Assembly (NCBI RefSeq): GCF_902167145.1
Contig: NC_050102.1
Coordinates: 3,224,001 to 3,288,000 of the forward strand
DNA length: 64,000 nucleotides
Direction of reading: 5' to 3'
DNA from: Zea mays
Lineage: Eukaryota; Streptophyta; Magnoliopsida; Poales; Poaceae
Positions 34,638 to 49,600 of the stretch are shown here, one piece after another; position 1 is the stretch's first letter, and each line of letters opens with the position of its first letter. The translations under genes were made by a program, and so were the position numbers. Under the pieces are notes generated by a model. The model was not told the origin of the DNA, did no database searches, and saw nothing but the letters and a program-made list of their open reading frames with translations.

Positions 34638-34918
34638 CTCCCTCCGTAACTTGGTTCCAAGTCATAAGATGGACGGGCCTTTTTTGATATATATGTAGAC
34701 ATACTCCCTCGTCCCAAAGTAGTAAGCATTCATGTTTTATCCCAAAATACTTACCTTCTTGACCTTTCTCTTTTTTCCTAAGCACCTCTATCTCACTCCT
34801 TTTCACATTGGTAACCGTGCTCAACTAAAAAACGTCCTCAATTTTGGGACTGAGTGCATAAATGATACAAATGTATCTAGAAAAGTTGAAACCTCTTATA
34901 GTTTGGAATAGAAGGGAG
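34638..34918 (+). mobile_element. Stowaway-type (Tc1/mariner) MITE, outer copy
   Basis: Starts CTCCCTCCGTAAC after TA (34636-34637) and ends ...GAAGGGAG before TA (34919-34920), the canonical Stowaway terminus and target. It is interrupted by a second Stowaway copy. Confidence 0.75.
34704..34855 (+). mobile_element. Stowaway-type MITE nested in the outer copy
   Basis: Starts CTCCCTCGTCCCAAA after TA; the inverted partner TTTTGGGACTGAGTG closes it. The right boundary is imperfect, so the end is approximate. Confidence 0.65.
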
Positions 34919-34920
34919 TA

Positions 34921-37900
34921 TTTGTTTAGATGTCATTACATAGCATTTTGCATGATAATATAGGATGGTAGCTCTTTGAACTGCTCATATACAAGAGATG
35001 TTTCCTCATTTCCTTGTTCCTCATTGGCACACCACTGATTTGATGAAGGGACCAACCAATGAGTTCAAGACATGTGGCCTCACGGCGCACATGCCAGATT
35101 CACATCGTTGGTTCTTATAACCATTTAATACAATGTTCACGCCTGAGGTTGTCTTGTCATAGTTGATGTTTTCCATAAATCCACAATACCAAAACAATGA
35201 CGAATCTTATCCCAGATGTAACACATTAGCCTGGCCAAGCTCATCTGGACTTTGTGCATGCACCCAGCATGCTAAATGCCATCCTTGCTAATCAGCACAA
35301 TCCATCGCATCCTTCTCTAGATAATGCTTTGATGCATTTCAGGGTAGACTCTGAAGTTTCTCAGACTGTTGATGCCCCCTACAATAAATTACTAACTGAT
35401 CCTCTCTCTTTTTTTTTTGAGCCAGGACTATTACTTCTACAACGATGACACTGGAGTTAGTCTATTGTTTGGGAACCCGCAACTGTGAAGACTTTGAGCT
35501 GAGAGATTCTTTGGTTGACAAGTACATCATTAGAATTCTTCAAACTTACGTACCGTTCCTATCCCCACTGCCTGTAAAACAGAAAGCATGCGAGTCGCTG
35601 GCTGGCTGTTGACCTCACCTCCCCTCTCCTCTCCTCTCCTCTTGTACCAATGTTAAATTCTTACGACCGTTTAATGTATCTTAATCAGACAATCCAGAAT
35701 CGACCCTAATCGTCTGCTTTGCTCAACCCCGATTGTTTCTGTTTCTGCAATGTCGAATCCATGGTTTTCTGGCTGTTTTTTTTTTGGTTACCAAAGCTTG
35801 GTTGCTGGCGAGCATACTGCCATACTGGTGGATCCGATTGTTATATACATGTGCAGTTGATTGAGATATACGCGCATGCACTGAAGTTCCAGGCGTGTAA
35901 AGGAGAGGCGTCTATCGCTCGTCTGTTTGATGTGCAAAAAGGCCAGAGCGTGGTGAGGGAGTGAGAATGGAGGCTGGGACTTGGAGGAGATGGTACTTGC
36001 TGCTACAGGTGGTTGCTGCAGCAGCAGCAGCAGCAGGAGGTCTAGTGGTAGTAGTAGAGTAGGAGTGCTGTTGGCATGTGAAGGCCCACAGAAGAATGCC
36101 ACAAACAAAAGATGTACACCCACAGGGCAAACCAGGGGAGTGAGGAATGACCCCTTGTCATTCCTGTCGCCTCAGGTCTCGTCCTCATGCGTGCGCTGCA
36201 TCTGCATGCCAATGCCAGTGCCATGCCATGCCATGCATGGAGCTGCTGAGGAAGCCCAAGGCCTGGCCAGGTCCTCTCTCGTCTCCTCTGTCCACTCCCA
36301 TGGTAGGAGTCAGTAGATGGATAGGACAGTGTAGAGCAGGATTAGATGGATGGATGGATGGATGCATGCTCAGAGACTGAAAGGATGACAGATGCGAGAG
36401 ATGCTTGATAGATGTTTGGCACTTATAATGGCTTGCTTGGTGTTGCCTTGTCGAGGTGACAGCATGATATTTAAGTGTGCCATACAACTTGATTCGGATT
36501 GATTGCAACTTTGGAGACTCCCTTTTGGTCACTAGCCATTGATATGTTTTCCTCTTTTTTTTCCTTTCTTTTGGAGCATGCCTAGTGTTTTCTTGCACAG
36601 GTGAAGCTTCTTTGGAGGAGGCAGGGCAGGGCAGGGCAGCTCGGACACAAGCTGCAAACAGGGGATGATGGCCACAAGAACCCCTCCCTGCTCACACTCA
36701 CACCTCCTACGGGGTATCTATCTACCTATCATCACTCCAAAGTTCAATATTCCCTCTTCTTTTGATGTCCAGTTAGGTAGGGTAAGTTCTGTGGGGAAAA
36801 AGGATTTTGTTTTGGTGCATGCTCTCCACGCAGTGCAGTGTGCAGGGCAGGGACCCATCTGGCGGTGGTCTTTTTTGCAGCAGGTGTGTGTGTGTGTGGT
36901 TTTGGTGGAGAGAGCAATAGCAATTAGCAAATCTGCAAACGTGCCTGCCTTCGCTTTCTTTCTGGAGAATGCAATAGCGCAGCGCTTAGCTTAGCTTAGC
37001 TTAGGCAATGAGGAAGGAGTGAGTGCTACTATGTTGTAAAGCCTTTCGTGCACTTTTGAGAATGCAAGAAATTAAAGCGGCGCTAGCTGACTGTGTTTTA
37101 GTAGCATCATACGTACCCCGAATCTTAACAGAGATCAGCGTGCATTATCAGCCGACGAAACAACCAACAAGGTTGCAGGATATGTATGAGAAATCAGAGG
37201 TTTAGTAATCCATCATCAGGTTGATAAAAAATATTCGGACTTGGATTCGAATCCCATGCACGGTCAAACTAAAGAACCTTGTCAACGAGTCCCCAAGCAG
37301 CAGCAGATGATGGTCCTAAAAGATTTCAACGGGTATCTGCACCGGCCTGTCAGAGCACAAATCGAAGCCTAGCCGCCACTCTCACGCCAGCGCAGCTTTA
37401 TATTAGCTAACAAATTTCCGTCGCCAAATTCTGCTTTTTTTTTATCTTCTTCTTCTGGAAAAGCTCTTATTACAGATGCTAAAGAAACCGGCAATACGGT
37501 CAGTGCATGCATCCCCCTGGAGCATGGTAATTGATGGAAATCATGAGATATATAGGGCCACACTCCACATTCTCTTTAGCGAACTTTACCTTTTTTTTTT
37601 TTTGCAGAAATTGTTGATCGAGTTGTTGTTGTTATTTATTAAAAAAAAACTTTATCAAGTAGGAATAAGATTAAGATACTGTGCATGCAAAGCACATATT
37701 GTCAGCCAAATATTATGACATGCATGGCATGTTTTACACTGCTTCAGATAAGGACTGATCATATATAGTAGGCACAGTCCAGGTTGGTGTTGGTTGCAGA
37801 CGACCGGGCCTCTGCTGGTCCGGTTGCAGATTATGGTATGCGATAATAAACTAGTAGCAGATACATATATTATATATGGGATTATATATATGTAATAGGA

Positions 37901-38080
37901 TGGCCATCGATCGAATGAAATATCATGTGTGAGTGTCCATGCATATATCTATACTAATCTATTAAGAATCTAGTATGGTCATGTGGTGCTACCATGGCTC
38001 TATCCTTCGCGATGACACTCTAGATCCGCCCCATACGCGCCGAGTGGTTCTCTCATCCCACGCGCTGCTACCACCAATCC
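34921..38080. other. gene-free intergenic DNA
   Basis: No supportable gene on either strand. The sequence holds short simple repeats: GCAGCAGCAG near 36020, a GATG tetranucleotide run near 36343-36363, CCATG repeats near 36224, and GGGCA repeats near 36625. Open frames up to about 137 codons overlap these repeats or are antisense to each other. Confidence 0.55.
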
Positions 38081-38081
38081 A

Positions 38082-38200
38082 CACGTACTTTAGTGCTTAG
38101 AAATAAACAATAATTATATAAAAAAATAGTTCAGGTTGATTGAGTCTAACCAACAGACCACACGTAACTTAGTGCTTAAAAATAAATAATAATTATATTT
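38082..38200 (+). repeat. short tandem duplication, unit about 78 bp
   Basis: CACACGTACTTTAGTGCTTA followed by AAATAAACAATAATTATAT (from about 38082) recurs with few changes at about 38159. Confidence 0.65.
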
Positions 38201-38240
38201 AAATAAATATCTCAATATTTATTATTATATATGATATGTA

Positions 38241-39639
38241 AAAACAGTGGCTTTGCATAACAGTGGTGGTGGCCTGCTGCCACACTTGCTTATCACCATC
38301 CATGAGCACGCTGCACACAGTCGGCAGCGGCAGCAGCAGCATCTTTTGAGCAGTATATATACACAGGTTTTGTCCTGAGCAGAGCTGAGCTAGAAACTCT
38401 GGCGCCGCACAGTCTGCTACCATTAATTGACGAATGTACAAGGCAACCTACTGTTTTCCTCCTTGCATGGCCGCTGCTAGCTTCAGGCCTCATCTCTCTC
38501 TCTTTCCTTTAATTTGCAGCGTTCATTCCCTGTTGGCTGTTGCTGTTGGAGAGACGTGGCGTTTCACTCCAGCATTTCTTGTATGAGCGAGCAACGACAG
38601 CGCTATCGACTTCGCGCCCTTCCTATACTATACTATACTATATGTTGGCGCGAGGATGTGTGTTTTGCGGCTCGATATATCAGAGTGCTTTCGATCGAGA
38701 ATCAACAAGGTCTAGTGGCATGGGAACTAACTAACTAGCTAGCTAGTAGTCATCTCCTAGCTAGCTGCTGACTCCTTCCTGCTTGCTTTTTACTACTCCC
38801 CTAGCTAGTGTAGGGCATGTTGTGTGTATGTCTCTGTGAAGACTAAAAAATGTTGGAGAGATGTTGATGCAAGAAAGGAGAAAATAGTAAAGCAAGGGAT
38901 TTAATTAAGGAAACAAAGAGAACCATTATTTTCTCTTCAGCTACTAATAAGCCTTGCCATTGCAGGGCGTGGGGGCCCTAAAGTAGTCCCCCCCCCCTCT
39001 CTCTCTTCTCTCTCTAGCATTGCACTGCTTTAGCATATCCTGACTTCCTGAGTGATTCCTGCATTATTCATCTCTCCAACTGGGGTAGCTATAGCCAGGG
39101 TATCCGCTGCCATCTTTTATCAGAGTGGGGGAGAGAGAGAGAGAGAGAGAGAGGGGAGAATGTGGACGCATGCATCACACAGTACACTGCCTGCAGCAGC
39201 TGTTGGTTAGTATGTGTTTGTGTTGATGATCACGGCCAGCCGGCTTTGCAACATGCCGTTTTGCTCTCCTCTCGTCTCCTGCCGACGGTCTGCTGCTACC
39301 TACCGGCTAAACAAAACAAAACCTCTGATCTGATGAGCCCATCCATTGTTGCCTAGTTGCATGGCATTTTTGCCACCAACCGGCTACTACCAGGAAGCCG
39401 GCCACTACCTTAGGCTGCTGCTGCTGCTACTACTCTTCCTGCCCGCTGCATCAATCTCTACTCTCTCTCTAGCTTGTCATGCCACCAATCAGGACTAAAT
39501 ATCTAACTATATATATATACATCTTTCATCGTTTGCCAGTTCAGGCCATGCAGACAGAATATATATCCTCAACAAGGCTGCACAACATCTATTTATAAGG
39601 TGGCAAGTCTCAACTAGACGTTAGAACCAACATCGCTAT

Positions 39640-39640
<1 letters not shown>
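38241..39640. other. gene-free intergenic DNA with GA/CT microsatellites
   Basis: No gene found. It contains CTAG-rich sequence, a CT run (about 38998-39015) and a GA run (about 39129-39153). Confidence 0.5.

Positions 39641-39641
<1 letters not shown>

Positions 39642-39716
<75 letters not shown>
39642..39716. repeat. (TA)n microsatellite, about 37 units
   Basis: Uninterrupted TA dinucleotides over about 75 bases. Open frames reading alternating Ile-Tyr across it are artefacts. Confidence 0.97.
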
Positions 39717-39717
<1 letters not shown>

Positions 39718-40376
39718 TCTGTCTGTATCTCATATAACCTAATTGATGAACCAATGCAAGTTTGATGGCGGAGTTAAATGGAAAACTGTATTGTTTATCC
39801 GTGATAAAAAAAAGCTCAATATTCACATTCATGTGATAGAGAGAAACCTCAGCGCTCACATTAATATATGATAATGTAAACTATTTGTACTTGTGGATAG
39901 ATGCAACGATAGTGAGTGTGTCGGAGGTTGCACAACACTCTAACCAAATTATTACCAACAGATGATGATACGTTTACCAAGAAAAACTTAGAACTTATTA
40001 ACCTAGAGGTGTATAGTATCCCTAGCTAACTAATAACGAACTAGGTTTTAAACATAGAGAGTACATCCAAAAAAATAAAGCTGCCGCTGCCGCTGCAGCA
40101 GCAGCAGCACGCGCATACAAACTTTTGCTTCTCAATGTCTGTGGTCCTCATTCCCTCAAGCGTGCATGTTGTTAGCTTGTTAATTAATGAGTGGCGCCAC
40201 CAGAGAGATCATCAGCTGCTGCTTTCCCAGGAGAAGATGCTGGACGAACGCAACGTGCTACTACCACAGTTTGCGCGCGCTCGCACAAACTGACGGAGTC
40301 TAGCTACTTATATTCCTAGAGCACAGTGCGCCAGAGATATCAGCTCTGTCTGTATGTAAATAATATGGACCACGCG

Positions 40377-40379
<3 letters not shown>
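39717..40379. other. gene-free spacer between TA arrays
   Basis: AT-rich DNA with a GCTGCCGCTGCAGCAGCAGC stretch near 40081-40107. No gene seen. Confidence 0.5.

Positions 40380-40473
<94 letters not shown>
40380..40473. repeat. (TA)n microsatellite, about 47 units
   Basis: Uninterrupted TA dinucleotides over about 94 bases, preceded by CACGCGCACA. Confidence 0.97.
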
Positions 40474-40475
<2 letters not shown>

Positions 40476-41848
40476 ATCTGCGGCTGCATTATATTGCATG
40501 CATGCTAGTACGACACCATGCACGGCGGCCGGCCTCCTCTGAATCTCTGGTGAGGTTGCATCTGATGGGTGCAGTGCAGATGATGCACACGCAGTGATAG
40601 CCCTGAGAGAGCCTAGTTAACATACAGGGCAGCAGGCGGCTCGATCTGAGGAGGCGTGCACGCACCCATCCACACGACGTTGGACACACCAGCAGATCAG
40701 AGCGAGACGACGACGACGACACACCGGCCTCCTCCTAGCTCGACGACGCCGGAGACCGATCGATGACGACGATGATGGCGACCACTCATCAGCTTGCACA
40801 CCACGTACTGCCCTTGCTTCTTGCGCGCGAGCAGTTCATCTGAGCTCTTCTAGCTAGCTGGTCTGATACTCTGATCTGATCCATCCCATACGAGTGGCCG
40901 GCCGGCCGGCCTGGCCTGGTACCGTACGAGACGTACGTACGTCGTATACGCAAACGAATGAAGACGACGACAACGACGGCAGCAGCAGCAGCAGCTCATG
41001 CATTTAGTCTTCTGTTGCCGTCCAGTCTGTTCTCTTGATTCTCTTTCTCTCTGGTGATCCGCCCCGATCACACACACATTCAGAGGCCAGAGAGCGACGA
41101 CGGACGACGACAGCCGGGCACAGTACTGTCTGTACACGTATGGCACGGCTTTGTTATTGTATATTGGTGACGAGATCGAGCTGGTACCTTAGCTTCATCC
41201 ATGAGCTAGCCTTCAGTACAATAATACACCATAGAACTACTACTGCATGGCTTCAGTTGTTCTGTACGTGTTGGGATCCTGGGCAAGTTTTCAATGTGTG
41301 TGTGTGTGTGTGTGTGGTCGCCTGACATGAGACATAAAGAGAGATCGCCAAGAGAGGGACAGACGAGAGAGCGAGGGGGAGCAACATTTTCCAACAGCTG
41401 TTGTGCAGTCACGTATTGTAGCTATCGGAGGGCCTCTTTGGGTACGTACACTTTCTCTTTGGTGGGTACGACCCCACACACACACTGCAGTGTGTGCTAG
41501 CTTGTTGGTTGCTGCCCTGCCCTGCCCTGCCCTACGTACGTACGCAACCCTACGTAGCAGCTAGCGCATGGCCTACAACACAGTCGAAAGAGCAGAGAGA
41601 GATGAATCTATCTTAGATTTTGTTTGGATCTTGTGCATCCATCCGTCCACTCGTGAAGCGACAATGAAAGGCACAGGGTTTCTGCAGGCTGGGTGCCACC
41701 CATCTTTAAATGCGGGCACAGCATGCACTGCTACTGCGATTACAGAACCATGCATGCAGCTGTTTGTAACCTATTGCTAGAGCTCATCCCAAAAGCCGAC
41801 CGCCCATACATACATATAAATAAATAAATATACCCTCCTATCATTAAA
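40474..41848. other. gene-free intergenic DNA
   Basis: No gene supported. It is rich in short repeats: CGACGA near 40707, GGCCGGCCGG near 40896-40909, CAGCAG near 40979-40995, a TG run near 41297-41315, and ACGTACGTACG near 41533. Confidence 0.5.

Positions 41849-41893
<45 letters not shown>
41849..41893. repeat. (TA)n microsatellite
   Basis: About 22 TA units. Confidence 0.95.
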
Positions 41894-43655
<1,762 letters not shown>

Positions 43656-43672
43656 ATACACTACCGGAATCA

Positions 43673-44243
43673 GCTCCTTTGCCGTGTGTCTCAGACACAC
43701 GGCAAAGACAATTTTACACTCGGCAAACGCTTTGCCGAGTGTTACACTCGGCAAAGAACGCTCGGCGAACTGTACATCGGCAACAGCCTCTTTGCCGATT
43801 ATTTTTTGTCGGGCACTCGGCAAAGAAAAGTCACCGTCACGGCGCCAAGTAACGGTGACGGATCCTTTGCCGAGTGCCTTCTGTGGCACTCGGCAAAGAG
43901 GTCAATTTTGCCGAGTGTTTGCTCGAGAGACCCTCGGCAAAGACTGATCCAGTGGGCCCCACCGCCAGTCCCTGTGCCGAGAGCTTTAGTAGGCACTCGG
44001 CAAAGGAGGCTTCTTTGCCGAGTGTCTGTTGGACAGGTACTCGGCAAAGAACCCTCCAGTGGGCCCCTTTGCCAGTCCCTTTGTCGAGTGCCTTGGCAAC
44101 AACACTCGGCAAAGATGTCTTTGCCGGTTCCCAGGTTTCCTTCTTTGCCGAGTGCCATGGTCAGCACTCGGCAAAGATGGCTTTACCGGTTCCCAGGTTG
44201 CCTTCTTTGCCGAGTGCCATGGTCATAGCACTCGGCAAAGTGA
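43673..44243. repeat. CACTA subterminal repeats, left end
   Basis: About 15 to 20 copies of an 11-14 bp motif, CTTTGCCGAGTG, in both orientations and often in facing pairs. In En/Spm such repeats are binding sites of the TNPA-type protein; the same role is inferred here. Confidence 0.9.
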
Positions 44244-44533
44244 CCAGAATGTCCCTTTTTTATTTGCTTTCGTTGTTCCATCCAAACAAACAAAAGATAT
44301 ATATGATTCACATCACATTATATATCAATCACATCACATAATGAACACATTTATCATCAACACCATATATATCACAAAGTCTCACTAAAGTCTCACAAAT
44401 ATAAGTAAGGATCATCACAAAACAGATATAAGTCTGCGTCATCACTAACATCACCAAGTATCTCACAAGATAAAGTTTAACTAACATCACCAACACTCAT
44501 AAAGGTAAGTCTGGATCATCACAAAACAGATCA

Positions 44534-46544
44534 TCAACGAGGTGGGCATTTGGACTGGTTCGGCGAAGGGCTGGACGAAGCATGAGGGTTGTTCGACGCC
44601 GCCGATTGACCCTGCACAGAGAAGAGATTGTATGTGTGAGAACATATGAATAAATATCATGCAGTACTAAAATTTTGATACTCACAGGAGTAGGGAACTC
44701 TGTAGGGTCAGCTGCAGGGAACAACGGAGGTGGTGGAGCATGACCCTGTGCGGCGCCAAGGCTCTGCATGTACGCGAACATCTCCGCCATCCTCTTCTCC
44801 AGCTCCTCACGTTGCCTCCTCTCATCATCTAGCTGAGTCTGTAATATTTCGCCCTAATGTTACGATAATGCAAAGAGAAGATATATAAAAATCAATGAAC
44901 GATGAATAGATAAGGAATAACCTGGAGTTGCTGGATACGATGCTGTGAGGTGTCCTGCCGAGGTCGTATGGCTGGGCTCGCGCTCGTGCTCCTTGCTCGC
45001 ACCTGAGAGAGAGTGGGAGTGGAGGACGAGTCGATTGCCCCGTCGGCAATCCAGTACCGCCCATGCCTCTTGCCTCCTCCGACCCTCATGAGGACATCTC
45101 CGTCGATGTCCTCGGTCCTCGGATCGTAATCTGGCCCATGGACCTCCTTGGCCATGGCGGTGTACTCACTGAGTCGGCTGTGGATGGCGGGGTTGGTGTA
45201 CGCCTCGGGCCCGTCATCCGGGTTGTAGGTGACGTCGGACGTCGCCTTCCCCTTGTGGGCCATGGCATATGCCGAGAACGTGGAGCAAGGCGCGCCACCA
45301 TGTGCCGCCGACTGCGAGAAAACCAACGAGATGGTTAGAAATCATGTCTAATCGAAAGTTATATACCTAAATAAAAAAGAGCGCGTACCCATGCTTCTGC
45401 GTATTTGCCCAGGCTGCGGCTGCCTTGATGGTGGGAGGGACCTTGCATCAGCAAACGTCGTTCCCGGCTAGCGTTGTGCGCCTCATCCCACTCAGCCGAG
45501 CACCACCTCTGCACCATCTGCTCCCAGCACTCAGGATGCGCGGCGCACCAATGAGGAATCATCTAAAAAAATATAAGTACACCGCATATCAGAAGATAAG
45601 AATAAGCATATTTAGTACCAATAATAAAGTTTTGTATTTACCTGCAAGTACTGGTCCGCAGTCAATGATATGGTTCGGGCGTCCTTCTTGTTCACCTTCT
45701 CCCCAAGGACGGAGCCGTGGTAAGTGACGATGGCCTGGATGCGCGCCTCGTAGTGCATGTCCACGACGAGCTTCTTACAACACGTCGTAGACACCACATC
45801 CGCCCTGGCCTCGTATCCAGCATCGCACCTGAAGAAATCCTACATACAAAGACGATGTATCCATACATTATTTCAAGAATATGCAACAAATGCGACTTAT
45901 TAAACAATATAGTGTGAGGAAGACTTACCCACAGCTCTTGCTTCACCCGCTCCGCCTTGTTGTTGAATTGTCTGCCGTCCCGATCTACTGCATCGGGGGC
46001 GACGGCGTAGTGGTCGAAGGTGTATGCTGGGCTCGTCACTCCGGCGTACTCGACAAGTCCAGGGAAGTGTTCCCGGCATAGAAGGCCGAGGATGCCATTG
46101 GGGTTGCGGCCGTGACCCCCTGCAGTCTCCAAAACCATCCAAGACCTGTTGAAGTGATTAAGATGAAGTATTAGTTTCTATTATTAATTTGAACATATAA
46201 TATGAAAAAGCAACAACAACATCTAAAGTTACCTACCTCTCTCCATCGGGTCGTATCAGCGGACGTCTGTCACGAAGTATGGGTCGCTTAGGTAGGCTCG
46301 CGGGACCTCGCAGGTAGATACTCCTCGAACCTGAGGAGCCAGAACCTGAGACGTCCTGCTGAGCGGCGTCGTCGTCGTCCTGCTGCGCCGCATCGTCGTC
46401 GTCCTGATGTGCCGCATCGACAGCGGCTTGCTGCTCCACCTGCTGCTGTACGGCGTTGTCCTGCTGCGCCTCCTCCTCCGTCCTACGGGTGCTCCTCCTC
46501 CCCCTCCCCCTCCCCCTCCTCGTCCTCGTCCCACCGCCCACCAT
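44534..46544 (-). CDS. Transposase_24-type (TNPA/PttA-like) CACTA accessory protein, seven exons, intact
   Basis: Minus-strand exons 46544-46237, 46145-45929, 45839-45642, 45562-45389, 45311-44922, 44838-44686 and 44611-44534 all have GT-AG borders and keep frame to a TGA, giving 505 residues. The N-terminus is Arg/Gly-rich (GGGTRTRRGRGRGRR), followed by an acidic Gln/Asp-rich repeat (AAQQDDDD). The middle holds the conserved core of the plant Ptta/En/Spm family (WCSAEWDEAHNASRERR, GSRSLGKYAEAW). A coiled coil follows (QLDDERRQREELEKRM), and the tail is Pro/Ser-rich. In En/Spm this class of protein binds the subterminal repeats and acts with TNP2 in transposition. The ATG at 46544 is chosen because the Arg-rich start follows it; an in-frame ATG 14 codons upstream (46586) is possible. 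The exon structure is predicted from splice motifs alone. Confidence 0.82.
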
Positions 46545-46647
46545 CTTTGTCCAACAACCTGCAATTAAGAGTAAACAATTAAGCACAGATAAAAAAATAT
46601 GTATTTAGAAACATATGCAAAATAAATGAAATATAGCATTACATCGA

Positions 46648-49600
46648 TTAAAAATAATCTTCATATGTGTCCGGGTTAGCCGGATCATAAGTGTCATCAT
46701 CACTATCAACCATTTCATAGTCAACATCATCTGAAGGCGCAATTTCGTCATTGGCATTGCCTTCAAGTATTTCTAAGTCATTCTCATTTTGCACCTCATC
46801 ATCCTCGTCATCAACAACCATTTCAATATCTACTTCCATTCCGATCGCTTCGGTTAAGTCTATCTCAAATTGCCCTTCGAGCCCATCTTCTTGGAAGAAC
46901 TCTCCGTCATATGTGTCCGGGTCTAAGTTATAATCTTCATCGTTTGGAACAGGTAATTTAGCGTGTGGTGATACCTTATACACAACATCCCAACCCTTAA
47001 GATGTTGTTTCGTTTGGCACGCATATGGAAGATAATACACTTGTGTGGCCTGTTGGGCCACAATATAGACATCGTCTCCTGGTAAGGTGGAATCCTGTCG
47101 AATTTCGACTAGCCCAAGATTAGAATGTGTCCGTCTCGTAACTTCAGGGTCAAACCATTGACATTTTAATATCACTGGAGTAAGAGGTTTGGAACCATAA
47201 AAATTGAGTTCATATATTTCTTCAATTCTTCCATAATACTCGACCTCGTCAAGCCCGGGCGTAAAGACTCCAGAACACGTGGTTTTTTGATTGGGCCGAC
47301 TTTGGTCGTAGCTTGTTGTGCGAAAACGGTATCCATTGACGTCATACCCAGAAAATTTCCTGACCCTATAGGCAAAGCCATTGGCTACTTGTCTCAACTC
47401 GGCACTCATAGACGGCTCTCTTTGGCCCTGCAAGTTCAAACACGCTAGATTGTTATATTATTCGCACGTAAGAGCAACTTGGAATAACAAACTAAGCACG
47501 TACCTTATGTTTAAACCAGGAAATGAAATCGGGCAATCCATTTCCCGCACCCTTTCTAAGAAGGGTATCATATTCCTGTGGAGTTGGGTCCCTTGATCGA
47601 CGCCAGAATTCATGAAGAAATTGCTCCATGTATGGCGTCACCTCTTCAAGGTTGGTCAATACATATAGCATGATATGGCGCCACTCTTCATGTCTCAGGG
47701 TCTTGGTGGTCGAACCACTCGCGCTTTCGAGTTGCCCTCGAAAAATGCCGAGGTTCGATTCATTGCCGCCATCATTGTAACGAGGGGGTGGATTATGCAC
47801 GCTCGGCAGTTTGTCACCATAGTAAGTTGTTGTGAAGTTTGACACCTCCTCCAGTATGTATGCCTCTGCAATGGAAGCCTCGATTTTGCATTTATTTCTA
47901 CATTTCTTTCGGATACTCTTTAGACATCTCTCGATTGGATAGCACCAACGTCCCTGCACGGGCCCCCCCATTCGTGCCTCATACGGGAGATGAATAATCA
48001 AATGCTGCATCGGATTGAAGAAGCCGGGTGGAAAGATCTTCTCCAGCTTACACAGTAACACGGGTGCCATCCTTTCCAAGTCTGCAATCATGGTCCGAGC
48101 TAACTCTTTTGCACAAAGCTGACAGAAGAAATAGCTCAACTCTGCAAGCGCTAGCCAGACATGCTCAGGGACATAGCCTCGAACCATCGCCGGAAGAATT
48201 CGTTCAATCCATATGTGGAAGTCATGACTCTTCATCCCTAAGACTCGCAGAGTAGATAAGTTCACCCCCCTACTAAGGTTAGCTGCATACCCATCAGGGA
48301 ACATTAACATCTTGATCCATTGTAGTACTTCCTTCCTCTGGGCCCTGCTCAGGACGAAATCGGCCTTAGGCCTTCTCCATGTCTTACCACCACTAGGCGG
48401 CTTCATCTCTTGGTTTGGTCTATCACATAACTCTGCCAGATCCACTCTTGCCTTTACGTTATCCTTTGACTTATCAGGAATCTCCATAATTGTCGCCCAA
48501 AGTGCCTCGACGACATTCTTTTCAGTGTGCATCACGTCAATGTTGTGTGGAAGGAGCAGGTCATCATAATAGGGGAGCCGAGTCAAGCCCGACTTATGTG
48601 TCCACATATGTTGCTCACCATATCCCACAAAACCACCTTCTGGGTTGGCCACGAGACCATCTATCTGTTCGCGAACTTCGGCACCAGTCATCATTGCAGG
48701 TGGGCGGTCTGTCACCATGACACCTTTCGTAAAGTTCTTGATGTCTAGTCGGAATGCATGGTCAGGAGGGAGAAATTGTCGATGTTTATCGAATGACGAA
48801 TATTTACCACCCTTCTTCAACCAAATGAACCTAAGAGCTTCCTTGCAAACTGGGCATGGGAACTTATCGTGAACACACCAGGCGCAAAATAGCCCGTACG
48901 CCGGAAAGTCATGCAAGGAGTACTGGTACCAAACATGCATTTTGAAGTTTGTCTTCGTAGCTCGGTCGTACGTCCATACCCCTTCCTCCCAAGCACGGAC
49001 CAATTCATCAATCAAAGGCTCCATGTACACGCCCATTTTATTCCTCGGGTGTCCAGGAATTATCAACGACACGAATATGTTCTGTCTTTGAAAGCATACG
49101 CCGGGGGGGAGATTGATGGGGATAACGAACACAGGCCAACATGTGTATGGGGCAGCGGTCATTCCATAGGGATTGAACCCATCTGTGGCCAGCGCAACAC
49201 GAACATTACGAGCCTCTTTAGCTTTCTCATGGTGAATGACATCAAAGTGGGTCCATGCTTCACCATCAGATGCGTGAACCATCTTGTCAGGATTGTATCG
49301 TTTGCCTTTTTTGTGTCATGTCATCTGTTTCGCAGATTCCTCTGTCATGTATAGACGCTGGATCCTCGGTATGAACGGAATGTGGCGTAGGATTGTCACG
49401 GGGATGTCGAGTTGCCTCTTCTGTCCATCACCAGAGTCTACCTCCATGAACCTAGACGATTTACACTTCGGACAGTACTTTGCCTCAGTGTGTTCTTTCC
49501 TAAATAGGACGCAACCCTTCAGACAAGCATGTATCTGCTCATACGTCATCTTGAGTGCACGAAGGAGTTTCTGTGCCTCGTACATGCTCTTTGGGAGAAC

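Noticed and set aside
35719..38738. Possible noncoding RNA or microRNA precursor in the intergenic region
   Set aside because: I looked for well-known plant microRNA sequences and clear foldbacks and found none.
39614..40523. Frames encoding long Ile-Tyr runs
   Set aside because: Translation of TA microsatellites.
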